Origin: JACJYE01 sp964432875 | GTDB taxonomy: Bacteria; Bacteroidota; Bacteroidia; Chitinophagales; Saprospiraceae | DNA length: 43,147 bases | Reading direction: 5' to 3' | Assembly (NCBI GenBank): GCA_964432875.1 | Contig: CAYSPJ010000034.1 | Coordinates: 1-43,147 of the forward strand | Shown here: piece after piece, positions 33,861 to 42,075 of the stretch | Position numbering within the stretch: position 1 is the stretch's first letter | How the letters are laid out: the number at the start of each line of letters is the position of its first letter | Notes under the pieces: generated by a model | Databases searched by the model: none | The model's input: only the letters and a program-made list of their open reading frames with translations | Told to the model about the DNA's origin: nothing | Translations under genes and position numbers: made by a program

Positions 33861-36302
33861 TCATTCGCTCCTCAGGGAATCCACCGGGTTTGCCAGGGCC
33901 GCCCGCACGCTCTGGACGCTCACCGTCAGAAAGGCGATGGCCAGCGCAGCTATGCCCGCCAGGGCGAACAGCCACCATTGCAGCTCGATGCGGTAGGCAA
34001 AATCGGACAGCCAGCGGCTCATGGCCCAGTAGGCAATGGGCGAGGCGGCGGCGATGGCCAGCAAGACCAGCTTCAGGAAGTCTTTGGCCAGCAGGCCGGT
34101 GATGCCCGCCGCGCTGGCGCCCAGCACCTTGCGGATGCCGATCTCCTTGGTGCGGCGCTCCACAGTAAAACTGGCTAAGCCAAACAGCCCCAAACAGGCC
34201 ACCACGATAGCGACGAGGGCAAAGGTGATGAAAACGCGCCCCTGGCGCTGCTCGGCCTGGTATAGCTGGCCGTATTGCTCGTCTAAGAAACGGTAGTCGT
34301 AAGGGAATTCCGGCAGGAATTTCTGCCAGGCCGCCTGGATATGAGCCAGCGCTTCAGCCGTGCGGGCCCCGTCGATTTTTACGGAAAGAAAATTGAAAAT
34401 GGTGCTGTCTTGCGGCACAAAAAAAATCATCGGCAAGATATCCTGATGCAACGATTCAAAGTTGAAATCTTTCACGATGCCCACGATCTGGCCATCGCGG
34501 CCGCCGTAATTGATGCGTTTGCCGATAGCCTCGCCGGCCGAAGGGATGCCGAGCTTGCGGATGGCCGCCTCATTGAGGATGAAAGCCGAACGGCGGTCCA
34601 GCCCCTGATCGGACTGGTAATTGCGGCCGGCTGCCATGCCAATATCGTAAAGCGGGAAAAAACGATGGTCGATGGAAAGCATTTTCAAATCGATCGCAGT
34701 CGGTTCCAGCGTGTCGGCATCCATTTGCAGCCGGGCCGACCCGAAGCTGTCCAAGAGCCGGCCCGAAGGCAGGCGCGAGCTGCGGGCAGCAGTTTTGATG
34801 GCTGGATTAGAAGTCAGCTCATTGTAAAAAGCGTCATATTGCTGCGCCAGCGGATTGTAGTGGACCAGCGTCACCACCTGGTCTTTGTCTAGCCCCAGGC
34901 TTTTAGATTGCATGTATTTCAACTGGTGAAAGACCACCAGGGTGGCGATAATCAGGATGAGAGAAACGGAAAACTGGCTCACCACCAGCGCTTTGCGCAA
35001 GCTGATGCCCCCACCCGATGGCTCGCCCGCCGCGTTGCCCCGGATGATTTTCAAGGGCGGCAAGCCCGACAGGAAAAATGCGGGATAGGCCCCGGCCAAC
35101 AAGCCAGTTGCCAATGCCAGCGCGGCCGCCGCCGCGGCAAATAGGCCAAGCTGGGCCAGCGGCATGCTCAACTGCTGACCGAGCAGCTCATTGACAGCGG
35201 GCAGCAATAGGTAAGTTAGCCCGCCTGCCAGCACTACGGCAGCTAACGACAGCAGGGCCGCCTCGCCGAGGAACTGGCTGGCTACCTCCCACCGATAAGC
35301 GCCCACCACCTTGCGGATGCCGATCTCCCTGGCTCGCGTCGCCGAGCGGGCAGTAGAGAGGTTCATGTAGTTCACACAAGCGATCAGCAGCACGAACAAG
35401 GCGATGGCCCCGAAGATATATACCCGCTTGATATCCCCGTTTTCCTCCAGTTCCGAATCGAGGTGCGACTTCAGATGGATGTCGGTCAGCCGCATCAGAT
35501 GCAGGCGGGTCATGGCAGAGGGCTTGGGCATCCCTTCGCCCGAATAGGCGCTAGCCATCACTTTGTCTAAAAATGCCGGGAATTGCGCCTCCAATTTTGA
35601 GGCGTCGTACCCTTGCGGCAAGAGCAGGAAGGTAGAAAAAGCGTTGTTGCCCCAATTGGTTTCCAATTGTTCCTGCCCATAGATGGCGGTGTCGCGCATC
35701 GTGGCGAATGAGGCTAAAAAATCGGGGTGGAAATGCGAGTTGTAGGGGAAATCCTTGAACACCCCCGTCACTTTCAAATTGGTCAGGTCATTGATGCGCA
35801 GTATCTGGTTGACTGGATTTTCCTGGCCAAAAACCCTCCTCGCAGAGCTTTCACTCAACAGCACGGTGTAAGGCTCCTCCATCGAAGCGGCACTGCCTTG
35901 CAGTATGGGGATGTCGAACATGCGGAAGGCGGCCGGCTCCACAAAAAAGAACTCTTCCTCAAAAAAAAGCTGATCATCTTTGCGCAGAGAGGCGTTGGAC
36001 TGCAGCATCCGGGCCGCGTCTTCCACTACGGAGAACTCGTTTTTCAGCAAGGGTCCAAAAGGCGGCGCCAAGTGCCCGAGATGCAGCTGCATGGCACCGT
36101 CTTTGGCCCTGAATTCCCGCGAAACCCGCCAGATCCGGTCTGCTTTGGCGTGGTAACGGTCAAAGCTCAACTCATTGGCGATATAGATGCCGATGAGCAG
36201 GCAGCAGCACAGCCCCACCGTCAGCCCAAACAGATTGATAAAGCTGAATCCTTTGTATTTCAACAAATTGCGGTACGCGAGGATTAGATTGATTTTTAAC
36301 AT
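33861..36302 (-). CDS. ABC transporter permease, double-FtsX (MacB-like) type
   Basis: An 813-residue membrane protein with the Bacteroidota double FtsX layout. A first helix (about 18-42) is followed by a periplasmic MacB_PCD domain (NELSFDRYHAKADRIWRVSREF...), then helices 2-4 (about 290-400), a short amphipathic stretch and helix 5 (about 430), a second periplasmic domain, and helices 6-8 (about 690-800). The two copies of the FtsX signature are ATRAREIGIRKVVGAYRWEV and RRTKEIGIRKVLGASAAGITGLLAKDF. No ATPase gene is in the window, so the partner ATPase is elsewhere. It is paralogous to the next gene (about 80% identical bases over the last ~150 nt by eye). It has its own sigma-54-like promoter at 36355. 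Confidence 0.92.
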   Translation of the reverse strand: MLKINLILAYRNLLKYKGFSFINLFGLTVGLCCCLLIGIYIANELSFDRYHAKADRIWRVSREFRAKDGAMQLHLGHLAPPFGPLLKNEFSVVEDAARMLQSNASLRKDDQLFFEEEFFFVEPAAFRMFDIPILQGSAASMEEPYTVLLSESSARRVFGQENPVNQILRINDLTNLKVTGVFKDFPYNSHFHPDFLASFATMRDTAIYGQEQLETNWGNNAFSTFLLLPQGYDASKLEAQFPAFLDKVMASAYSGEGMPKPSAMTRLHLMRLTDIHLKSHLDSELEENGDIKRVYIFGAIALFVLLIACVNYMNLSTARSATRAREIGIRKVVGAYRWEVASQFLGEAALLSLAAVVLAGGLTYLLLPAVNELLGQQLSMPLAQLGLFAAAAAALALATGLLAGAYPAFFLSGLPPLKIIRGNAAGEPSGGGISLRKALVVSQFSVSLILIIATLVVFHQLKYMQSKSLGLDKDQVVTLVHYNPLAQQYDAFYNELTSNPAIKTAARSSRLPSGRLLDSFGSARLQMDADTLEPTAIDLKMLSIDHRFFPLYDIGMAAGRNYQSDQGLDRRSAFILNEAAIRKLGIPSAGEAIGKRINYGGRDGQIVGIVKDFNFESLHQDILPMIFFVPQDSTIFNFLSVKIDGARTAEALAHIQAAWQKFLPEFPYDYRFLDEQYGQLYQAEQRQGRVFITFALVAIVVACLGLFGLASFTVERRTKEIGIRKVLGASAAGITGLLAKDFLKLVLLAIAAASPIAYWAMSRWLSDFAYRIELQWWLFALAGIAALAIAFLTVSVQSVRAALANPVDSLRSE

Positions 36303-36354
36303 GTCGGGTGATTTATGCCTTCCGCTGCTCTGCTAGCTCTGGCAACTTATTGGG

Positions 36355-36371
36355 CTCAAGCATCATGCCAA
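36355..36371 (-). promoter_or_regulatory. Sigma-54-like -24/-12 promoter before the first permease
   Basis: The minus strand reads TTGGCATGATGCTTGAG. GG (-24) is followed after 10 nt by GA in place of the -12 GC, in a TGGCAtg-N4-TTG frame. It lies 53 nt from the ATG. The other permease has the same sequence with one or two changes at the same distance (39036-39051), which is the main support. Confidence 0.6.
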
Positions 36372-36423
36372 TTTTGCAAACGACTGGTTTTCAAATACTA
36401 AAACACCTATCACTGGAGCTCGT

Positions 36424-36439
36424 TGTCCGCTTTCGGACA
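36424..36439. promoter_or_regulatory. Palindromic operator TGTCCG-N4-CGGACA
   Basis: TGTCCG (36424-36429) and CGGACA (36434-36439) form a perfect 6-4-6 inverted repeat. Its centre is about 61 bp upstream of the -24 GG of the sigma-54-like promoter, a normal distance for an NtrC-type activator site. A similar site occurs at the same distance before the second permease. Confidence 0.6.
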
Positions 36440-36593
36440 GCGATCCCGCCCAGCAAGGCCGCTTCAAAGCGAAAGCCTGCTGCTTCCTACAGCGGTTGTT
36501 CCGCCTGGCATTAGATCAGATTACGGAGGGGGGCTTAGTTTTGGGATGGCGTTAGCATAATCAAATAGCCAAAGCTAAGCAGCATCAAAACCC

Positions 36594-38981
36594 TTACTCA
36601 CTCCGCAACGAATCCACTGGGTTTGCCAGGGCTGCCCGCATGCTCTGCACGCTTACAGTCAAAAACGCAATAACCAGGGCAACGGCACCCGCCAGGGCGA
36701 ACATCCACCACTGCAGTTCGATGCGGTAGGCGAAACCGGCCAGCCAGCGGTTCATCCCCCAATATGCTAGCGGCGAGGCGACGATGGTGGCGGCGAGCAC
36801 CAATTTCAGGAAATCTTTGGCCAACAGGCCAGTGATACCCGCCACGCTTGCCCCCAGCACTTTGCGGATGCCGATCTCTTTGGCCCGCTGTTCCGCCATG
36901 AAAGCCGCCAGGCCGAGCAGGCCGAGGCAAGAGACGAAGATAGACAATATGGAAAATACGAACATGACGTTGGCCGTGCGCGTTTCCTTGCGGTAGAGCG
37001 AATGCAGGTGGTCGTCCAGAAAGCGATATTCAAAGGCAGAATGAGGCAGCGCAGCGCTGAAAGCCGCTTCGATTTGTTGCATGGCACCGGGCACATCAGT
37101 GGTGTTCATCTTCACTAGCGCGTAATTCCGGGATTCCGAAGGCGCATCGTGAAACGCATACGCCCCAATGGGCTTATGCAGGGATTCGGAATGAAAATCG
37201 GCCATGACGCCGACGATGACCGCCGGCCGGCCCAAGTCGCAGTTCACTGATTTACCAATGGCTTCTTCGGGCGTAAAGCCCAGATAGTTCACGGCGGTTT
37301 GGTTGAGCAGCACGTTCACGACCGTATCGCCCGGCGCTTTTTCCGGCAAGCTGCGGCCCGCCAGCAGGCGGATGCCGAGGGCTTCGGCAATGCTGGGGGA
37401 TGCGCGGTTGGTCCACAGCTCCATGCCTTGCACATCCTCCGGCGATTTGCGGATGCGGCGCCCGCTGGGCGTCCCGCCGGGATAGGTTTGGGCCCGGCAC
37501 ACTGCCTGCACCGGGCTGAGGCTCTGCAGCCGCTGCTCCAAGGCGCTTAGCTGGTCGGCGCTCTCGGCAGCGGCGATGGTGACGGCAACCACCTGCTCGG
37601 GCTCGAAGCCGAGCTTTTTCTGCTGCACAAACATCATCTGGCGATACAACACCAGGGTGCCGATGATGAGCACCACGGAAGCAGCGAATTGCATCACCAC
37701 CAATAGCTTGCGGATACTGCTGCCGATAGCGCCCTTCTGAGCAGAAGCCATCAGCAGGCTTTTCGGGGCAAAGGAAGACAAGTAGGCGACCGGATAAGCC
37801 CCCGCTACCAGCGCGACGGCCAGCCCGATACCCAATAAAGCCGGCAGGGTTTGGGCATCGTACAGCATGAAGAACGACAATTCCTTGTCGGCCAAATGAT
37901 TGAATGGCGGGATAGCCGCTGCCAATAAGGCTGCTGCCACCAGCAGCGACAGCCCCACCATGAGGCCCGCCTCGGTGTAAAAGCGCTGCGCCAACAGCCC
38001 GCTGGAGGCACCCAGCGTCTTACTTACGCCTACTTCGCGAAAACGCAACTGCGCCCGCGCCGTGGCGAGGTTCATGTAGTTGAAACAAGCGATGAGCAGC
38101 ACCGCCACCGCCAGTGCGCCAAGCATCCACACCTGGCGGGCGTCGCCCGCACGGCGGTTGTAGCCGCGCATCTCGGAAGAGTAGAGGTGCACATGCTCCA
38201 GCGGCTGTAGCCATAAGGTATACCACTGCCACTCTTGGGGCACGTTGGCATCGAGCAAGGCCGCCAACTGGCGCGTCGCCTCCTCGCGCTGGGCCGCGGA
38301 GCTCAACAATAGCCAGGTCTCAAAACTGGCGTTACTCCAGGTAAGGTTGTCGGCCGCCCAGCGCACGGAATGGAATGACCCCAACACTTTGGCGTCAAGC
38401 GTAGAATTGGCCGGAAAATCCTCATATACGGCACGCACGGCCAAGGGCGGCATCTGATCGATGCGCACGATTTGCCCCAGCGGGTCATCCTGGCCGAAGT
38501 AGCGGGCAGCGGCCGAGCGGCTCAGCGCCAACGAGCTGGGCTGAGACAAGGCTTCCGCCAAATCGCCCGCCAATACCGGGATGTCGAAGATTTCCGCCAA
38601 GCCGGGATCCGCCCAGTACAAGTATTCTTCTACCAGCCGCTTCTCCCCCACCTGCACAAATGCCGAACCGCCAAACTCGTGCTTGAGCAGCCGGGCGTGT
38701 TCCTCAACACCCGGAATCGCTGCCTTCGCTGCCGGGCCGACCGCATTGGGCGCATTGGCTAAAGACTCGCTGGTTTCGGCATCCCACTGCGCGTTCACGA
38801 TTACCCGAAAGATGCGCCCGGCATGGCGATGATAGGCATCGAAGGACAGCTCGTTGCGCACATCCAGGTACAGCAGCAAGGCGACTGCTAAGCCCAAAGC
38901 CAGCCCCGCTATATTGAGCAGGGTGAAAAAGGGGCTTTTCATCAGGCCCCGCCAGGCAAGTTTGAGGTGGTTCTTCCACAT
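36594..38981 (-). CDS. ABC transporter permease, double-FtsX type, paralogue of the preceding gene
   Basis: 795 residues with the same architecture as the 813-residue neighbour. There is an N-terminal helix (about 18-41), NELSFDAYHRHAGRIFRVIVNAQWD opening the first periplasmic domain, the first FtsX signature LRFREVGVSKTLGASSGLLAQRF, and the second RAKEIGIRKVLGASVAGITGLLAKDFLKLVL before the last three helices. The final 40 residues (LQWWMFALAGAVALVIAFLTVSVQSMRAALANPVDSLRSE) are almost the same as those of the neighbour, while the periplasmic domains have diverged. The spacing to the neighbour is 291 nt, with a separate promoter. Likely substrates (peptides, lipids or drugs) cannot be told. 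Confidence 0.92.
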   Translation of the reverse strand: MWKNHLKLAWRGLMKSPFFTLLNIAGLALGLAVALLLYLDVRNELSFDAYHRHAGRIFRVIVNAQWDAETSESLANAPNAVGPAAKAAIPGVEEHARLLKHEFGGSAFVQVGEKRLVEEYLYWADPGLAEIFDIPVLAGDLAEALSQPSSLALSRSAAARYFGQDDPLGQIVRIDQMPPLAVRAVYEDFPANSTLDAKVLGSFHSVRWAADNLTWSNASFETWLLLSSAAQREEATRQLAALLDANVPQEWQWYTLWLQPLEHVHLYSSEMRGYNRRAGDARQVWMLGALAVAVLLIACFNYMNLATARAQLRFREVGVSKTLGASSGLLAQRFYTEAGLMVGLSLLVAAALLAAAIPPFNHLADKELSFFMLYDAQTLPALLGIGLAVALVAGAYPVAYLSSFAPKSLLMASAQKGAIGSSIRKLLVVMQFAASVVLIIGTLVLYRQMMFVQQKKLGFEPEQVVAVTIAAAESADQLSALEQRLQSLSPVQAVCRAQTYPGGTPSGRRIRKSPEDVQGMELWTNRASPSIAEALGIRLLAGRSLPEKAPGDTVVNVLLNQTAVNYLGFTPEEAIGKSVNCDLGRPAVIVGVMADFHSESLHKPIGAYAFHDAPSESRNYALVKMNTTDVPGAMQQIEAAFSAALPHSAFEYRFLDDHLHSLYRKETRTANVMFVFSILSIFVSCLGLLGLAAFMAEQRAKEIGIRKVLGASVAGITGLLAKDFLKLVLAATIVASPLAYWGMNRWLAGFAYRIELQWWMFALAGAVALVIAFLTVSVQSMRAALANPVDSLRSE

Positions 38982-39035
38982 GATGGTAGCTGTTTTTTGA
39001 TTGCAAGCTATTGAAATCGCTCCAAACTGCTACGA

Positions 39036-39051
39036 CCAAGTATCATGCCAA
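39036..39051 (-). promoter_or_regulatory. Sigma-54-like -24/-12 promoter before the second permease
   Basis: The minus strand reads TTGGCATGATACTTGG, 55 nt from the ATG at 38981. It matches the element at 36355-36371 at 14 of its first 15 bases. The -12 dinucleotide is GG rather than the consensus GC. Confidence 0.6.
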
Positions 39052-39103
39052 GCCGAAAAAAAACTGAATGCCAGCAATTTAAGCCGAAGGCCGCTATGGC
39101 AGG

Positions 39104-39140
39104 TGTCCGATATCGGACGGGCGTGTGCGCAAAGCGGACA
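39104..39140. promoter_or_regulatory. Paired palindromic operator sites upstream of the second permease
   Basis: TGTCCG-ATAT-CGGACG (39104-39119) has a perfect 14-base palindromic core GTCCGATATCGGAC, with its centre about 62 bp from the -24 GG. A second, poorer copy, TGTGCG-CAAAG-CGGACA, follows at 39124-39140. Two tandem sites are typical of enhancer-binding activators. Confidence 0.6.
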
Positions 39141-39421
39141 AGGGGAGAACAGCTGGGGTAGAGTGGTATCCTATGGCTTGCTCCTTATAAGAAGGGAAAA
39201 GGAAAACGCTAGCGTCCCGAAAGTGAAAATGTTTGCGATACGGCAATAGGCTGCATGATATTTCCAAATTCGACCGATTATTGGCTCGCTGGCAAAGCTT
39301 TAGCGCGGTGAAGCAGGGTGTTTGCCTTTGCGCTTAAGCCAATGGCATTTAGCGTTGCACCTGAGGAGACTTAAGCCTCGCTTGGCTTGCTTGAAAAAGC
39401 CCTATGAAACACGAAGCCCGC
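39141..39421. other. Intergenic stretch, nothing recognised
   Basis: About 280 bp between the operator sites and the stop codon of the next minus-strand gene. No frame with a good start, no recognisable repeat and no convincing terminator hairpin was seen; AAGCC/GGCTT at 39372-39387 is only a 5-bp stem. Confidence 0.5.
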
Positions 39422-39928
39422 TCATTCCTCCCGATAAATCCACAACAAATACCGGTTGGCCTCTTCATAGAGGTACTCATCGCGGCTGTCGAGCAGTTCG
39501 GGGGTGACGGGGGTGGGTTCCCATTCATTGTTGAGCCAGTACTCCAGCTTGCCGTGGATGAAGATGAATTTGGCGTAGGGTTGGGAAGCATAGAACATCT
39601 CTTCGCCGGAGAAATAGAAGGACGACTGGCCGGAGGGTTCGCCCATCTCGTCCAATTCCGTGGCCGTAAGCTTGATGGCTTTGCCATCTTCCAACCACAA
39701 GCGGAGGACGCGGGCTTGGCGCTGGCCCTCTTCCAGCGGCAGGGTGTCAATTATCGGCAGTGATTTTGCCAGGGCATCATCAGTAGCTTCCACGATGCGC
39801 TGCACCTGCCGGATGGTCCACTCGGCGAGCTCCTCTTCAGTTTGAGGGCGCTGGCCTTGGGCATCTAGGGAAAAGACCGCCAAGGCCAGGAGGGTTGAAA
39901 GGGAAGTAAAAAGCTTTGGGTTTTTCAT
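39422..39928 (-). CDS. Exported protein of unknown family, paralogue of the next gene
   Basis: 168 residues with a signal peptide (MKNPKLFTSLSTLLALAVFS, cleavage after DAQG). The mature part starts with a helix (EEELAEWTIRQVQRIVEATDDALAK), then a beta-rich region: ARVLRLWLEDGKAIKLTATE, SSFYFSGEEMFYASQPYAKFIFIHGKLEYWL. No known domain is recognised. The adjacent upstream gene encodes a protein with the same element order, so they form a tandem pair. It lies 25 nt downstream of that gene. The lack of Cys at the signal end makes it a soluble periplasmic or secreted form. Confidence 0.7.
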   Translation of the reverse strand: MKNPKLFTSLSTLLALAVFSLDAQGQRPQTEEELAEWTIRQVQRIVEATDDALAKSLPIIDTLPLEEGQRQARVLRLWLEDGKAIKLTATELDEMGEPSGQSSFYFSGEEMFYASQPYAKFIFIHGKLEYWLNNEWEPTPVTPELLDSRDEYLYEEANRYLLWIYREE

Positions 39929-39953
39929 AAGCCAGATGGTTTTGGGTACAAAA

Positions 39954-40436
39954 CTAATTAAATGCCTGCAAATAGATTTGAGCCTGTTGTAGCAAGGCCG
40001 CTTCCAGGGATTGCTGCTCTTCTACCCCAGCCTGGTGGGTTTCCCAATTTCCGCCTAGCCAGTACTTCAGCGCTCCATCGATGAAGATAAATTTATCGGC
40101 GGGCTGGGCGGCAAAAAACAGCTCGCCATTGGCGAAGTAGTAGGCGGTTGGCGCTGCGCCCCCTTCAGGGGTAGCCGTCAGCTTTACCGGGCGTTCGTTT
40201 TCAGACCACAATTCGAGGCGGTAGGCAGGCTCGCTTGCTCCGGCCGGGATTTGCCGGGATTGAGGTGGGCGCCCTGCCAATTGCGTATCGGTATCCTTGA
40301 TGACTTGCCGAACTTCGCGGATGATGGCTTGAGTAAACTCATCCACCGTCTGGGGGGCGCGCTGGTTTTGCCGGCTGTCCGGCTTGCAAGCAGCGGCGAG
40401 CAACAGGCTTGCCAAAATCCATATACTACGCTTCAT
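39954..40436 (-). CDS. Lipoprotein of unknown family, paralogue of the preceding gene
   Basis: 160 residues with a lipoprotein signal (MKRSIWILASLLLAAAC, Cys17). The helix VDEFTQAIIREVRQVIKDTDTQL and the beta region YRLELWSENERPVKLTATPEG, AYYFANGELFFAAQPADKFIFIDGALKYWL align with the neighbouring exported protein. Shared residues include KLTAT, YYF/FYF, E-FFAxQP, KFIFI-G-LxYWL. The gene starts 9 nt after the ridA stop, so it is probably in one unit with it. The function is unknown; the pattern suggests a small beta-sheet binding domain. Confidence 0.7.
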   Translation of the reverse strand: MKRSIWILASLLLAAACKPDSRQNQRAPQTVDEFTQAIIREVRQVIKDTDTQLAGRPPQSRQIPAGASEPAYRLELWSENERPVKLTATPEGGAAPTAYYFANGELFFAAQPADKFIFIDGALKYWLGGNWETHQAGVEEQQSLEAALLQQAQIYLQAFN

Positions 40437-40445
40437 GGCTTGGTA

Positions 40446-40832
40446 TTAATGCCGCAGCGCCGCGATGACCGAAATCTCGATATTGACCAATTTGGGCAAA
40501 TTGCGCACTTCTACCAATTCCCGGGCGGGAGCATTGGCCTCATCGAAGTAAGTAGCATAGACTGCGTTGATGCGGCCGAAGTTGTTGATATCCGTGACGA
40601 AAACGCTGCACTTCAGTACGTCAGAGAAGGCCAGCCCCGCTTCGGTAAGGATGGCGCGGATATTTTCCATCACCTGCCGGGTTTCCGCCTCGATGTTATC
40701 CGTCACCAATTCGCCGGTAGCCGGGTTGATCGCGATCTGGCCAGAAGCGTAGAGCGTATCGCCATGGATGACCGCCTGGTTGTAAGGCCCTACCGGTGCC
40801 GGCGCTTTAGCTGTCTTGATAATCCTTTTCAT
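40446..40832 (-). CDS. ridA: RidA-family enamine/imine deaminase
   Basis: A 128-residue protein of the YjgF/YER057c/UK114 family that hydrolyses reactive 2-aminoacrylate and related enamines released by PLP enzymes. Typical stretches are APVGPYNQAVIHGDTLYASGQIAINPATGELV, ETRQVMENIRAILTEAGLAFSDVLKCSVFVTDI and APARELVEVRNLPKLVNIEISVIA. The substrate-binding Arg (APAR) and the Glu of the IEISVIA motif are both present. The family forms a trimer. The gene is separated from rpmF by a terminator. Confidence 0.95.
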   Translation of the reverse strand: MKRIIKTAKAPAPVGPYNQAVIHGDTLYASGQIAINPATGELVTDNIEAETRQVMENIRAILTEAGLAFSDVLKCSVFVTDINNFGRINAVYATYFDEANAPARELVEVRNLPKLVNIEISVIAALRH

Positions 40833-40853
40833 CAGAAAAATAATTTAGTGCAA

Positions 40854-40891
40854 TGCAAAAAAGCCCCACATCGCTAAACGGATGGGAGCTT
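40854..40891 (-). terminator. Rho-independent terminator after rpmF
   Basis: On the minus strand AAGCTCCCATC (40881-40891) pairs with GATGTGGGGCTT (40861-40872) with a one-base bulge, and is followed by TTTTTT (about 40855-40860). It ends the DUF177-rpmF transcript 32 nt past the L32 stop. Confidence 0.7.
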
Positions 40892-40922
40892 CTGGTTATT
40901 TTTCCAGGCTGGCATAGCCGCC

Positions 40923-41117
40923 TTAGATTTCTTCTTCGACTTTGATCAGCATCTTGCCACGATAGTAGGTGTTGCCATCGCCGTCTTTGTACGCGCGGTG
41001 CATCAGGTGCTTCTCACCAGTGACCGGGCATGTGGCTACAGTGGGCGCTACCGCCTTTTTATGCGTCCTGCGCTTGTGCTTTCTCTGCTTCGATATTCTA
41101 CTCTTAGGATGTGCCAT
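40923..41117 (-). CDS. rpmF: 50S ribosomal protein L32
   Basis: A 64-residue basic protein. The N-terminus MAHPKSRISKQRKHKRRTHKKA is the L32 hallmark (P-K-R-R/K-S motif). It continues into VATCPVTGEKHLMHRAYKDGDGNTYYRGKMLI. Only one Cys remains of the zinc-ribbon pairs, as in the zinc-free (C-minus) forms common in Bacteroidota. It lies downstream of the DUF177 gene, the conserved neighbour in nearly all bacteria. Confidence 0.96.
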   Translation of the reverse strand: MAHPKSRISKQRKHKRRTHKKAVAPTVATCPVTGEKHLMHRAYKDGDGNTYYRGKMLIKVEEEI

Positions 41118-41191
41118 CGTTATTTAAAATTTATGGTAATACATTTTTGTTTAGTCCACTGACCGGCTAGCGGGCATCTCATGCCAGCCGT

Positions 41192-41740
41192 TCAGTTGTC
41201 ATTCGACAACTTTTTCAACTCGTCCCATATCGGGTTCGGTTTTTCTTGCTCCTCTTTCTCTTCCGGTGCGGCGGTTTCTTCGCCATTGCTCAGATAGTTG
41301 AGCATGTCTTCGTCACAAGGCCGCGGCGTTTCGTTTTCACAATCATAGGCCTTGATGATCGGCATGGACAAGCAGATGAATTCGTAGATGTACTGCGCGA
41401 CGTTGAGTTGGGAAGCTTCCGGGCTGATATAGGCGATATCTGCCTCTTCTTCTTCCTCTTCCATGCTGAATTTCACCAACAAGCGATGGCTGCCGGCTAC
41501 TGGCAAATCAATCTCTGCCAGGCAGCGGTCGCATTCGGTGCGCACGGTACCCTCCAACTCAAATTGCAGCACGTACATATCAGAGTGCTTGTCAAATTCC
41601 AACTGCACCTGTATGGCGCCATCTGCTACCGGAGAATGTTCAAAGTTTTCAAAAAAGAAGCGATCAATCTGAAATTCAAATTGATGGATGCCATTGTACA
41701 ACCCCTTTACCGGGATTGAGTAAGTGATGAACGGATCCAT
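41192..41740 (-). CDS. DUF177/YceD family protein, rpmF partner
   Basis: A 182-residue protein of the YceD/DUF177 family, encoded just upstream of rpmF in most bacteria and linked to 23S rRNA or ribosome assembly. Family signs are YDVQLEFDKHSDMYVLQFELEGTVRTECDRCLAEIDLPV-like sequence with the CDRC pair (residues about 86-89), and the late CENETPRPCDEDML pair. The middle is strongly acidic (MEEEEEEADIAYI). A Bacteroidota promoter is placed 72 nt upstream. Confidence 0.9.
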   Translation of the reverse strand: MDPFITYSIPVKGLYNGIHQFEFQIDRFFFENFEHSPVADGAIQVQLEFDKHSDMYVLQFELEGTVRTECDRCLAEIDLPVAGSHRLLVKFSMEEEEEEADIAYISPEASQLNVAQYIYEFICLSMPIIKAYDCENETPRPCDEDMLNYLSNGEETAAPEEKEEQEKPNPIWDELKKLSNDN

Positions 41741-41811
41741 GGCGGCTCTTTTTTTTGCCCTGTATCACTTCGCTTTCGAAGCTTAGGGCACCATTTTTAT
41801 AAAAGCGGATG

Positions 41812-41842
41812 CAAAGGTAATGCTTTTCGGCAGGAATGCAAA
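41812..41842 (-). promoter_or_regulatory. Bacteroidota-type promoter for DUF177-rpmF
   Basis: On the minus strand TTTG (41839-41842) is followed after exactly 19 nt by TACCTTTG (41812-41819), a full match to the -33/-7 consensus. The leader would be about 65 nt. Confidence 0.75.
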
Positions 41843-41922
41843 ACCAACAGATCTTTTTTTCATCAGATTGCGGGGAAGGGGCTGCCCAGGCCGTAAATTA
41901 ATTTGCACTTAACACGGCATAT

Positions 41923-41953
41923 CTTGGGGAATGGTATTTTTGCCTTATTTTTG
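41923..41953 (+). promoter_or_regulatory. Bacteroidota-type promoter for the large secreted protein
   Basis: CTTG (41923-41926) is followed after 19 nt by TATTTTTG (41946-41953), an exact -7 box. A second TATTTTTG lies at 41935-41942. The 5' leader to the ATG at 42076 would be about 115 nt. Confidence 0.6.
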
Positions 41954-42075
41954 CTGCGTTTCTTGTGGAATAAGCAGCAACGATCGAACCTGCCCCTAAG
42001 CGGCGGCTTTTTGTTTTCCTTTTAGCCCCTTCAACAAACACAGCCACGGACTTGAAATCTGCTAAAAATCACTTT

